Positions 1 through 6,270 of a DNA stretch of 64,000 nucleotides are shown here, piece by piece. Source of the stretch: Actinomadura barringtoniae (GTDB taxonomy: Bacteria; Actinomycetota; Actinomycetes; Streptosporangiales; Streptosporangiaceae); the NCBI RefSeq assembly GCF_017573505.1, contig NZ_JAGEOJ010000023.1:124001-188000 (forward strand), read 5' to 3'. The notes beneath the pieces were generated by a model. That model saw only the letters and a list, made by a program, of their open reading frames with translations. It made no database searches and was not told the DNA's origin. Every line of letters starts with the position of its first letter. Within the stretch, counting starts at the first letter, position 1. A program made the position numbers and the translations under genes.

Positions 1-69
1 TCAGCCGCGATCCCTCCCGCTGATCTTCCTTCTCCGGTCGATTTGGTGCGTCGCGGGCCGCATGCGAGG

Positions 70-98
70 ATAACCACCTATCTGGGATAGATGGTTAT
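70..98. promoter_or_regulatory. AT-rich palindrome before azlC
   Basis: Arms ATAACCACCTATC (70-82) and GATAGATGGTTAT (86-98) form an inverted repeat with one mismatch and spacer TGG. It stands out from the G+C-rich surroundings and abuts the GGGAGG Shine-Dalgarno of azlC, so a bound regulator would cover the promoter or transcript start. The regulator is probably outside the window. Function is inferred; the palindrome is directly visible. Confidence 0.6.
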
Positions 99-112
99 GG
101 GAGGTTCGCTGT

Positions 113-922
113 ATGCCCGCGACGCTGCGCGCCGGTGCCCGGCTGGCCGTGCCGCTGTTCGCCCCCACGCTCGCCCTCGGGCTGTCGTTCGGAGTGCTGG
201 CCGCGCCGGTGATGGGGGTGGTCGCGCCCATCGTGATGTCGGCCGTGGTCTTCGCCGGCGGCTCGCAGTTCGCGGCGGTGGGCGTACTGGCCGGAGGCGG
301 CGGCGCGTTCGCCGCCAGCGGGGCCGGGCTGCTGATGAACGCCCGTTTCCTGCCCATGGGATTCGCGTTCGCGCCCTCGTTCAGGGGCGGACGGCTGTGG
401 CGGGCCACGCAGGGCTCGGCGATCGTGGACGCGGGCCTGATCCTGGCCCGCGATGAGCACGGGAAGTACGACCGGAACCTGCTGTTCGGATCCACCGCCG
501 TGCAGTTCTGCGGCTGGGTCGGCGGGACGGCGCTCGGCGTCTTCGCCGGGAAGGCCCTGCCCGACCCGAACGCGTTCGGCATCGACGCGATCTTCCCCGC
601 GTTCTACATCGCGCTGCTGGGGAGCGAACTGCGCAACCCCAGGGCTCGCGTGGCCGCCGTTCTGGCCGTCGCGGTGGCCCTGGGCGGCGCCGCGTTCCTG
701 CCGCCCGGCGTCCCGGTGATCGCGGCCGCGGCGGTGGCGCTGATCGGCCTGATCCCCGAGCCGGAACGCACGAAGCCCGGATCCGCCACGCTCGGGCCGG
801 CCAAGCCTGGATCGGACGCGGCCGAGCCGGACGCGACCAGGCCGGGCACGACCGAGCCGGACGCGACCAGACCGGGCACGACCGGGCCGGACGAGGCCGT
901 GCGGGAGGAGGAGTCGGCGTGA
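113..922 (+). CDS. azlC: AzlC family branched-chain amino acid permease, large subunit
   Basis: A 269-residue membrane protein of the AzlC family, the large subunit of AzlCD-type exporters for branched-chain amino acids and analogues. Several hydrophobic segments fill residues 1-215, with family features such as the GGSQFA stretch near residue 50 and NARFLPMG near 76. The C-terminal 50 residues are a hydrophilic Pro/Asp/Thr tail with a duplicated 10-residue unit (EPDATRPGTT) encoded by a 30-bp DNA repeat; this is unlike the conserved core. The ATG at 113 has GGGAGG upstream. The stop overlaps the GTG of azlD, indicating coupling. Substrate specificity is known only by family. Confidence 0.88.
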   Translation: MPATLRAGARLAVPLFAPTLALGLSFGVLAAPVMGVVAPIVMSAVVFAGGSQFAAVGVLAGGGGAFAASGAGLLMNARFLPMGFAFAPSFRGGRLWRATQGSAIVDAGLILARDEHGKYDRNLLFGSTAVQFCGWVGGTALGVFAGKALPDPNAFGIDAIFPAFYIALLGSELRNPRARVAAVLAVAVALGGAAFLPPGVPVIAAAAVALIGLIPEPERTKPGSATLGPAKPGSDAAEPDATRPGTTEPDATRPGTTGPDEAVREEESA

Positions 923-1224
923 CGGTCTGGATCACGATCGGGCTGCTGGTGGTCGGGACGTTCGTCATCAAGGGCGCCGGGCCCGCCGCGCTCGGGCGCC
1001 GCGAGCTGCCGGCGCGGGTCGTTCCGGTGATCGCACTGCTGCCCGCGGTGCTGCTGTCGGCCCTGGTGGCGTACGAGACGTTCGCCGGTGACGGGGACTT
1101 CCACGTGGACGCCAAGGTCGTCGGCATCGGCGCGGCGGTGATCGCGGTGACGTTGCGCGCGCCGATGATCGTCGTCATGGTGGCCGCCGCCGCGGCCACC
1201 GCCCTGACGCGATTGGTGATGTAA
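919..1224 (+). CDS. azlD: AzlD family transporter small subunit
   Basis: A 101-residue hydrophobic protein with three to four predicted membrane segments and the AzlD-family layout. It starts at GTG 919 within the GTGA overlap with azlC, so the two subunits are translated together and should form one exporter. The alternating hydrophobic segments (ITIGLLVVGTF near the start, IVVMVAAAAATAL at the end) and the gene order are the evidence. Nothing unusual is seen. Confidence 0.87.
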   Translation: MTVWITIGLLVVGTFVIKGAGPAALGRRELPARVVPVIALLPAVLLSALVAYETFAGDGDFHVDAKVVGIGAAVIAVTLRAPMIVVMVAAAAATALTRLVM

Positions 1225-1273
1225 GTCACATTTGGGTCTTGTCAGGCGTCGCGTACGGGTGGTCAATCAAGCC

Positions 1274-1354
1274 ATGTCGAAGCGCACCCGCAAGCGTCGT
1301 GCCCGTAAGCGCGGTAAGGCCAACAAGGGCAAGCGGCCGAACGCCAATCACTAG
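1274..1354 (+). CDS. Large-subunit ribosomal protein bL37 (micro-gene)
   Basis: A 26-codon ORF beginning MSKRTRKRRARKRGKANK and ending GKRPNANH. It is extremely Lys/Arg-rich and matches my recollection of actinobacterial bL37, a short basic peptide seen in mycobacterial 50S structures that ends in a conserved GKRPNA motif. It is too short for ordinary gene callers. There is no clear Shine-Dalgarno, so it may be translated leaderless from a promoter in 1230-1270. Its stop overlaps the stop of the convergent deacetylase gene. Confidence 0.8.
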   Translation: MSKRTRKRRARKRGKANKGKRPNANH

Positions 1355-2064
1355 AGCTCGATGAGTTCGAAGGGGATCGCCTGCGGGACGCCCGCCTCCT
1401 GACCGGCCGGTTCGGCGAGGCCGCGGAGGAATCCCTCCGGGTCGAAGTCGGCGCCGAGGTTGTCGAAGTAGATCTTGTGCGCCCGCAGCGAGGCGATGCC
1501 CGCCTCCAGGTGCCCGGTCACGTCGACGTAGTGGGCGGCCTGCGGCGATCCGCCGAACAGCGCGAACCGCACGCCCTGCCACGGCTCCATCTCCAGGTCG
1601 CGGAACACCCACCGGTTGGCGGCGTCGCGCACCGCGTCGGCGACCGCGAGGCCCAGCACGCGGTGGTCGGCCATGTTGAAGCCCTCCCCGCCGGTGAACG
1701 TCTCGCGGAAGTTGACCGACAGCACCACCTCGGGGCGGTGCCGCCGGATCGCGCGGGCCAGTTCGCGGCGGAGCGGCAGGCCGTACTCCAGCATGCCGTC
1801 GGGCAGGTCGAGGAATTCGACCGTGTCCACGCCGACGTGCGCCGCCGCCTCGATCTGCTCGCGGGTCCTGATCGCCGCCACGTCGTCGGGGTCCATCGAG
1901 TCGATCCCCGCCTCGCCGCGCGTCGCGAGCACCTCCACGACGTCCTTGCCCTGCGAGGTCCACTTGGCGACGGCGGTCGACCCGCCGTACTCCAGATCAT
2001 CGGGGTGCGCCGCGATGGCCAGCGCCCGCCCCCAGTCCTCAGGTACCGGTTCCATGCCCCCCAT
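1351..2064 (-). CDS. PIG-L family deacetylase
   Basis: A 237-residue protein of the PIG-L/LmbE zinc-dependent deacetylase family, which removes acetyl groups from N-acetylglucosamine-type substrates (MshB and Mca of mycothiol metabolism are members). The metal-binding motif AHPDDLE is at residues 19-25, and downstream HRPEVV and DHRVLG fit the family's second metal-ligand regions. It ends convergently on the bL37 micro-gene. Start choice: ATG 2064 has AAGG nine bases upstream; ATG 2055 is an alternative. The exact substrate cannot be told from sequence. Confidence 0.85.
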   Translation of the reverse strand: MGGMEPVPEDWGRALAIAAHPDDLEYGGSTAVAKWTSQGKDVVEVLATRGEAGIDSMDPDDVAAIRTREQIEAAAHVGVDTVEFLDLPDGMLEYGLPLRRELARAIRRHRPEVVLSVNFRETFTGGEGFNMADHRVLGLAVADAVRDAANRWVFRDLEMEPWQGVRFALFGGSPQAAHYVDVTGHLEAGIASLRAHKIYFDNLGADFDPEGFLRGLAEPAGQEAGVPQAIPFELIEL

Positions 2065-2198
2065 TTTCGCCGACCTTGTTAGGGGCTCGTGAGGGTCAGG
2101 GGCCTCGCCGTAAGCATCGCGTAGCGAAAAGGATCATCCTCGCGGAACCGCCCTAGCGTGATGAGAGCTGGACGAAACGTCACGGAAGGGCGGGTCGG

Positions 2199-2456
2199 GT
2201 GGACGAGCGGTTAATCGTTCCGGTGCGCGAGTGCGCGGGCGGTGTGGTGTCGGTGCGCACCGCCCGGGCGGACTCGGGGGAACGGGTCGGATTGGCCTTC
2301 ACCAGCGAGGTGCGCCTGCGGGCGGCGCTGGGCGACGGGCAGCGGTGGATCGCGATGGCCGAACCGGCCCTGCGCGCCATGCTCCGCCCGCTCGCGGTGA
2401 CCCGGATCCAGACGGACCCGGTGCTGGTGAGTCGGTCGCGGCGGGTCGCCGCATGA
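2199..2456 (+). CDS. SAV_915 family protein
   Basis: An 85-residue soluble protein with the pattern of the SAV_915 family: an N-terminal LIVPVREC strand, a central ERVGLAFTSEVRLRAALG segment, QRWIAMAEPALRAML, and a C-terminal DPVLV. The family has no established function. It starts at GTG 2199 behind GGAAGG. Its stop overlaps the ATG of lysA in an ATGA junction, so expression of the two is probably coupled. The C-terminal Arg-rich SRSRRVAA is the only odd piece. Confidence 0.7.
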   Translation: MDERLIVPVRECAGGVVSVRTARADSGERVGLAFTSEVRLRAALGDGQRWIAMAEPALRAMLRPLAVTRIQTDPVLVSRSRRVAA

Positions 2457-3787
2457 ACAAGGAGCTCGACGTGGTGGTCACCCAGGTCAAGGAGTCGGTC
2501 TGGCCGGTCACGGCGTACCCGCGCCAGGACGGCGACATGGCCGTCGGCGGGATCGGACTGGCGAAGCTGGCCGAGCGGTTCGGCACGCCGCTTCACGTGA
2601 TGGACGAGGAGGACGTACGGCGTCGCTGCCGTGCCTTCACGCGGGCGTTCCCGGAGGCCGACGTCGCGTACGCGGGCAAGGCGTTCCTCTGCCGGGTCAT
2701 GGCCGGATGGATCGCGTCCGAGGGCCTGTCCCTGGACGTGTGCTCGGCAGGCGAACTCGCCGTCGCACGAACGGCCGGCTTCCCGGCGCGCAAGGTCCTC
2801 ATGCACGGGAACGCCAAGACCCCCGACGACCTGCGCGCCGCCCTCTCATACGGCGTGGGGCGGATCGTCGTCGACTCGTTCAGCGAGATCACACGACTGG
2901 CCGCGATGGCCGCCGGAGGAACGACCCCACGCCCACGCCTGATGGTCCGGGTGACGCCGGGCGTTGACGGCCACACGCACGAGGCGATCAGCACCGGCAC
3001 TGATGACCAGAAGTTCGGCTTCTCGCTCGCCTCTGGCGCCGCCGCGGAGGCGATCCAGCGGGTCATCGCGCAGCGCCGCCTGGAGCTGGTCGGCCTGCAC
3101 TGCCACATCGGCTCCCAGATCACCGACCTGGACGCGTTCGACCTGTCCGCCCGCCGCATGATCGGGCTGCTGGCCGCAGTACGGGACGCGCACGGCATCA
3201 CGCTGCCCCAGCTCGACCTCGGCGGCGGCTTCGGCGTCCCCTATCGGGAGGGCGACCCCGAGCTCGATCCCCAGGCGCTCGCCGACCGGCTGCACCGCGT
3301 GCTCCGCGAGGCCTGCGACGAGAACCGCCTGCCCGTCCCGAAGATCACGATCGAGCCAGGCCGTGCCATCGCCGCGCGAGCCGGGGTGACCGTCTACCGC
3401 GTGGTGAGCGTCAAGCACGCCGCCTCAGGCGGCCTCCTGGTCGCGGTCAACGGCGGCATGAGCGACAACCCCAGACCCGGCCTCTACGGCGCCCGCTACT
3501 CGGTCCGCCTCATCGGCCGCAAAAGCCTGGGCGGCGACCGAACGGCCACCGTCGTGGGCCGCCACTGCGAGGCCGGTGACGTCCTGGTGAAGGACGCCCA
3601 GTTCCCCGCCGACATCCGGCCCGGCGACCTGCTCGCCATCCCCTGTACGGGCGCCTACCACCACTCGATGGCCTCCAACTACAACCTGGTCCCCAGGCCG
3701 CCCGTGCTGGCCGTACGCGAGGGCCGGGCCCGGCTGATGATCCGCCGGGAGACCGAGGAAGACCTCCTCCGCCGCGACGCCGGCTGA
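2453..3787 (+). CDS. lysA: Diaminopimelate decarboxylase
   Basis: A 444-residue fold-type III PLP enzyme that decarboxylates meso-diaminopimelate to L-lysine, the last step of lysine synthesis. The PLP lysine is K76 in AYAGKAF; HCHIGSQ (H218 in HIGSQ) and GGGFG bind the cofactor phosphate; EPGRAI follows; and C398 in the CTGAY motif supplies the partner active-site cysteine. ATG 2453 overlaps the SAV_915 stop. No hom-thrC-thrB genes follow, unlike many actinobacterial lysA loci. A related decarboxylase of this fold with another substrate cannot be fully excluded. Confidence 0.87.
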   Translation: MNKELDVVVTQVKESVWPVTAYPRQDGDMAVGGIGLAKLAERFGTPLHVMDEEDVRRRCRAFTRAFPEADVAYAGKAFLCRVMAGWIASEGLSLDVCSAGELAVARTAGFPARKVLMHGNAKTPDDLRAALSYGVGRIVVDSFSEITRLAAMAAGGTTPRPRLMVRVTPGVDGHTHEAISTGTDDQKFGFSLASGAAAEAIQRVIAQRRLELVGLHCHIGSQITDLDAFDLSARRMIGLLAAVRDAHGITLPQLDLGGGFGVPYREGDPELDPQALADRLHRVLREACDENRLPVPKITIEPGRAIAARAGVTVYRVVSVKHAASGGLLVAVNGGMSDNPRPGLYGARYSVRLIGRKSLGGDRTATVVGRHCEAGDVLVKDAQFPADIRPGDLLAIPCTGAYHHSMASNYNLVPRPPVLAVREGRARLMIRRETEEDLLRRDAG

Positions 3788-3794
3788 GCCCGCC

Positions 3795-3843
3795 GTTAGG
3801 GCGGTGTTAAGCGTCGTTCGGGCGGCGCTAAGAACCCGTCAAG
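3795..3843. promoter_or_regulatory. Phased GTTAAG-type direct repeats upstream of kdp (candidate KdpE operator)
   Basis: Five half-sites on the same strand begin at 3795 (GTTAGG), 3806 (GTTAAG), 3816 (GTTCGG), 3827 (GCTAAG) and 3838 (GTCAAG). The steps are 11, 10, 11 and 11 bp, one helical turn each. Direct repeats at this spacing are typical of OmpR/PhoB-type regulators such as KdpE, encoded nearby. A similar array lies before the KimA-like gene at 33 kb. The match to KdpE is inference. Confidence 0.6.
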
Positions 3844-3930
3844 GGTGCACAAAACGCCTATTCGGCGGCGCTTTACTCCATGCGAGCCCCCGAATTCGGG
3901 GCTCATGTGATGACCACTGAGGAGGCTGAC

Positions 3931-4440
3931 ATGGACCGCTGGGAACAGTCCGCCTGGCCGCTGGCCGGGGGTGCTCTGTGTGCCTTCGTGCTCGCGGTCG
4001 TACTCAAGGACGCGGCGTGGCAGTTCGCGTTCGCCGCGGTCGCCGTCTCGGTCGTGGGCTGGGCGCTGTGCGCTCCGGTCGCGGCGGGCGGGGCGCTCGG
4101 GGCGGTCGCCTGGGCGGTGACCACCGGGTTCGACGTCTCCAAGACGGGCGAGCTGGCGGTCCCCGGTCTGGACGACCTGGCGCGGGCGGGTCTGCTGGTC
4201 GGGCTCGGCCTGGCTGCGGGCGTCGCGGGCAAGGTCCTGTCGTCCGGCCGGTCCGGCGAGGACATTGGGGACATTTCCCCAGCTCAGTCCATGTCTCCCT
4301 TTGAAGGGGTACATCACATCTCGGGGGTTACGGACGGTCCCTATCGCCGTCCAGTACCGCGCCAGCGCGAAACCGCGGCGCGTTTCCGGGCCGTTCCGGT
4401 CCCCGGTCATTCGACAAAGGAAACCAACAACGATGTCTGA
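3931..4440 (+). CDS. Hypothetical small membrane protein upstream of kdp
   Basis: Not assigned to a family. The start at ATG 3931 is set by GAGGAGG five bases upstream; upstream in-frame ATGs lack such a site. Residues 10-60 and 80-105 are hydrophobic (GGALCAFVLAVVL, FAAVAVSVVGWALCAPV, LLVGLGLAAGVAG), giving about four membrane segments. After about residue 110 (near 4260) the codon third positions lose their G/C bias and the frame runs through a hairpin-rich leader to a stop inside the next gene. The last 55 residues therefore look like an accidental extension, or the gene may be frameshifted. It lies between the KdpE-like array and kdpF, so it may be co-transcribed with kdp. Confidence 0.5.
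   Translation: MDRWEQSAWPLAGGALCAFVLAVVLKDAAWQFAFAAVAVSVVGWALCAPVAAGGALGAVAWAVTTGFDVSKTGELAVPGLDDLARAGLLVGLGLAAGVAGKVLSSGRSGEDIGDISPAQSMSPFEGVHHISGVTDGPYRRPVPRQRETAARFRAVPVPGHSTKETNNDV
4266..4352 (+). promoter_or_regulatory. Hairpin-rich leader before the kdp genes
   Basis: Two simple stems are visible: TGGGGA/TCCCCA at 4266-4281 and GGACGG/CCGTCC at 4332-4352, followed by GCGCC/GGCGC-type pairing to about 4385. Codon bias disappears here although the upstream ORF stays open. I do not see the conserved cores of the c-di-AMP (ydaO) riboswitch. It may be an untranslated leader or a second promoter for kdpFABC. Confidence 0.3.
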
Positions 4441-4516
4441 CCTGGCCTTCGTCCTGCTGACAGTGGCGGTCTTCGTCCTGCTCGGCCTGCTGGTGAAGGG
4501 CGTGGAGAAGCTGTGA
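4433..4516 (+). CDS. Small single-pass membrane peptide preceding KdpF
   Basis: A 27-codon ORF, MSDLAFVLLTVAVFVLLG followed by LLVKGVEKL: one transmembrane helix ending in a short basic tail. AAAGGA lies about a dozen bases upstream. Its TGA overlaps the GTG start of kdpF (GTGA), the signature of a translationally coupled gene. Its place in front of kdpF suggests an accessory peptide of the Kdp complex or a coupling leader. I recall similar peptides before kdpF in other actinomycetes but cannot verify that here. Confidence 0.6.
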   Translation: MSDLAFVLLTVAVFVLLGLLVKGVEKL

Positions 4517-4602
4517 CCGCCGAGAACCTGGTCGGCCTCATCCTGGCCGCCGGCCTGATCGTCTTCCTCATCGCCGCCCTCTTGTACCCGGAGCGCTTCT
4601 AA
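4513..4602 (+). CDS. kdpF: K+-transporting ATPase subunit KdpF
   Basis: A 29-residue single-helix peptide (VTAENLVGLILAAGLIVF then LIAALLYPERF) with the typical KdpF ending LLYPERF. KdpF is the small stabilising subunit of the KdpFABC K+ pump, sitting in the membrane beside KdpA/KdpB. GTG 4513 overlaps the preceding peptide's stop, and the TAA is directly followed by the ATG of kdpA. It is too short for normal ORF detection. Confidence 0.88.
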   Translation: MTAENLVGLILAAGLIVFLIAALLYPERF

Positions 4603-6270
4603 ATGAGTACGACCGTCGCGGGGATCATCTTCATCGGATCCCTCGTCGTCGCTCTGGCCATCGCGTACCGGCCACTGGGCGACTACATGTACCGGGTCTT
4701 CAGCGGTACCAAGCACTCGCGCGTAGAGAAGGTCGTCTACAAGCTCATCGGCGTCAAGCCCGACACCGAGCAGACCTGGGGCGTGTACGCGCGCAGCGTG
4801 CTCGCGTTCTCCGCCATCAGCGTGCTGTTCGTCTACCTGCTCCAGCGGGTCCAGGACAAGCTCCTGCTCAGCATCGGCATGACGCCGGTGAAGCCGGACC
4901 AGGCCTGGAACACCGCGGTCAGCTTCATGTCCAACACCAACTGGCAGTCCTACCTGGGCGAGCAGACGATGGGCCACCTGGTCCAGATGCTCGGCCTGGC
5001 GGTGCAGAACTTCGTGTCGGCCGTGGTCGGCATCTGCGTCGCGATGGCGCTGGTACGGGGGTTCGCCCGCAAGCGGACCGGTGACCTGGGCAACTTCTGG
5101 GTGGATCTGGTGCGCGGAACGATCCGCATCATGCTGCCCATCGCGTTCGTGGGCGCGCTCATCCTGGTCGCGGGCGGCGTGGTCCAGAACTTCTGGAACC
5201 CGGCCGACCATGTGATCAACACTGTCGCGGGCGGCCACCAGGCCATCACCGGCGGGCCGGTCGCCAGCCAGGAGGTCATCAAGGAGCTCGGCACGAACGG
5301 AGGCGGCTTCTACAACGTCAACTCCGCGCACCCGTTCGAGAACCCGCAGACCTGGACCAACTGGTTCGAGATCTTCCTGATCCTGGTCATCCCGTTCGCG
5401 CTGTGCCGCACGTTCGGCCGGATGGTCGGCCAGAATCGCCAGGGCTACGCGATCCTCTCGGTGATGGCCACCATCGCGATCATCAGCGTGGTGGCGGTCA
5501 ACGCGTTCCAGCTCATGCACCACGGAACGGTCCCGACCGCGGTCGGTGCCGCCACCGAGGGCACCGAGGCCAGGTTCGGGGTGTCCAACTCGGCGACGTT
5601 CGCCGGCGCGACGACGCTGACCTCGACCGGTGCCGTGGACTCCTTCCACGACTCCTATACGAGCCTCGGCGGCATGGTGCCGCTCATCAACATGATGCTC
5701 GGCGAGGTCGCGCCCGGCGGTACGGGTTCTGGCCTGTACGGCATGCTGATCCTGGCGATCATCACGGTCTTCGTCGCCGGCCTCATGGTCGGCCGCACGC
5801 CGGAGTACCTCGGCAAGAAGATCGGCAGCCGGGAGATGAAGTTCGCCTCGATGTACTTCCTGATCACGCCGATCCTGGTGCTGGTCGGTACCGCGGTCGC
5901 GATGGCGACCGACGCGGGGAAGGCGGGGCCGCTGAACAGCGGTCCACATGGGTTGTCCGAGGTGCTCTACGCGTTCACCTCGGCCTCCAACAACAACGGG
6001 TCGGCGTTCGCCGGCATCACCGTCAACACCGTCTTCTATGACACCGCGCTCGGCCTGTGCATGGCGTTCGGGCGGCTCCTGCCGATCATCTTCGTGCTGG
6101 CGCTGGCCGGCTCGCTGGCCAGACAGGGGCACACGCCCGAGTCGGACGGCACGCTCCCGACCCACAAGCCCCAGTTCGTGGGCCTGGTCGTCGGCGTGAC
6201 GTTCATCCTCATCGCGCTCACCTTCCTCCCGGCGCTCGCGCTCGGGCCGTTGGCCGAAGGACTCCACTGA
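4603..6270 (+). CDS. kdpA: K+-transporting ATPase subunit KdpA
   Basis: A 555-residue integral membrane protein, the normal KdpA length, forming the K+-selective channel-like part of the high-affinity KdpFABC pump. Conserved pore-loop segments are visible: FMSNTNWQSY, GTNGGGFYNVNSAHPFENP, and TSASNNNGSAFAGI. It starts at ATG 4603 directly after the kdpF stop. The stop (TGA, 6268-6270) shares a base with the ATG of kdpB. It is expressed under K+ limitation in known systems, here presumably through KdpDE acting at the array near 3.8 kb. Confidence 0.96.
   Translation: MSTTVAGIIFIGSLVVALAIAYRPLGDYMYRVFSGTKHSRVEKVVYKLIGVKPDTEQTWGVYARSVLAFSAISVLFVYLLQRVQDKLLLSIGMTPVKPDQAWNTAVSFMSNTNWQSYLGEQTMGHLVQMLGLAVQNFVSAVVGICVAMALVRGFARKRTGDLGNFWVDLVRGTIRIMLPIAFVGALILVAGGVVQNFWNPADHVINTVAGGHQAITGGPVASQEVIKELGTNGGGFYNVNSAHPFENPQTWTNWFEIFLILVIPFALCRTFGRMVGQNRQGYAILSVMATIAIISVVAVNAFQLMHHGTVPTAVGAATEGTEARFGVSNSATFAGATTLTSTGAVDSFHDSYTSLGGMVPLINMMLGEVAPGGTGSGLYGMLILAIITVFVAGLMVGRTPEYLGKKIGSREMKFASMYFLITPILVLVGTAVAMATDAGKAGPLNSGPHGLSEVLYAFTSASNNNGSAFAGITVNTVFYDTALGLCMAFGRLLPIIFVLALAGSLARQGHTPESDGTLPTHKPQFVGLVVGVTFILIALTFLPALALGPLAEGLH

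Noticed and set aside
4266..4432. c-di-AMP (ydaO) riboswitch before kdp
   Set aside because: The conserved GGGGGACCCA, GGGUGAAUC and CCGAACCCGNCAGCUAACC cores, as I know them, are absent.
3796..6267. An 823-codon minus-strand frame opposite kdpA and the upstream region
   Set aside because: Shadow of kdpA with a His/Asp/Glu/Arg-rich composition typical of antisense frames.
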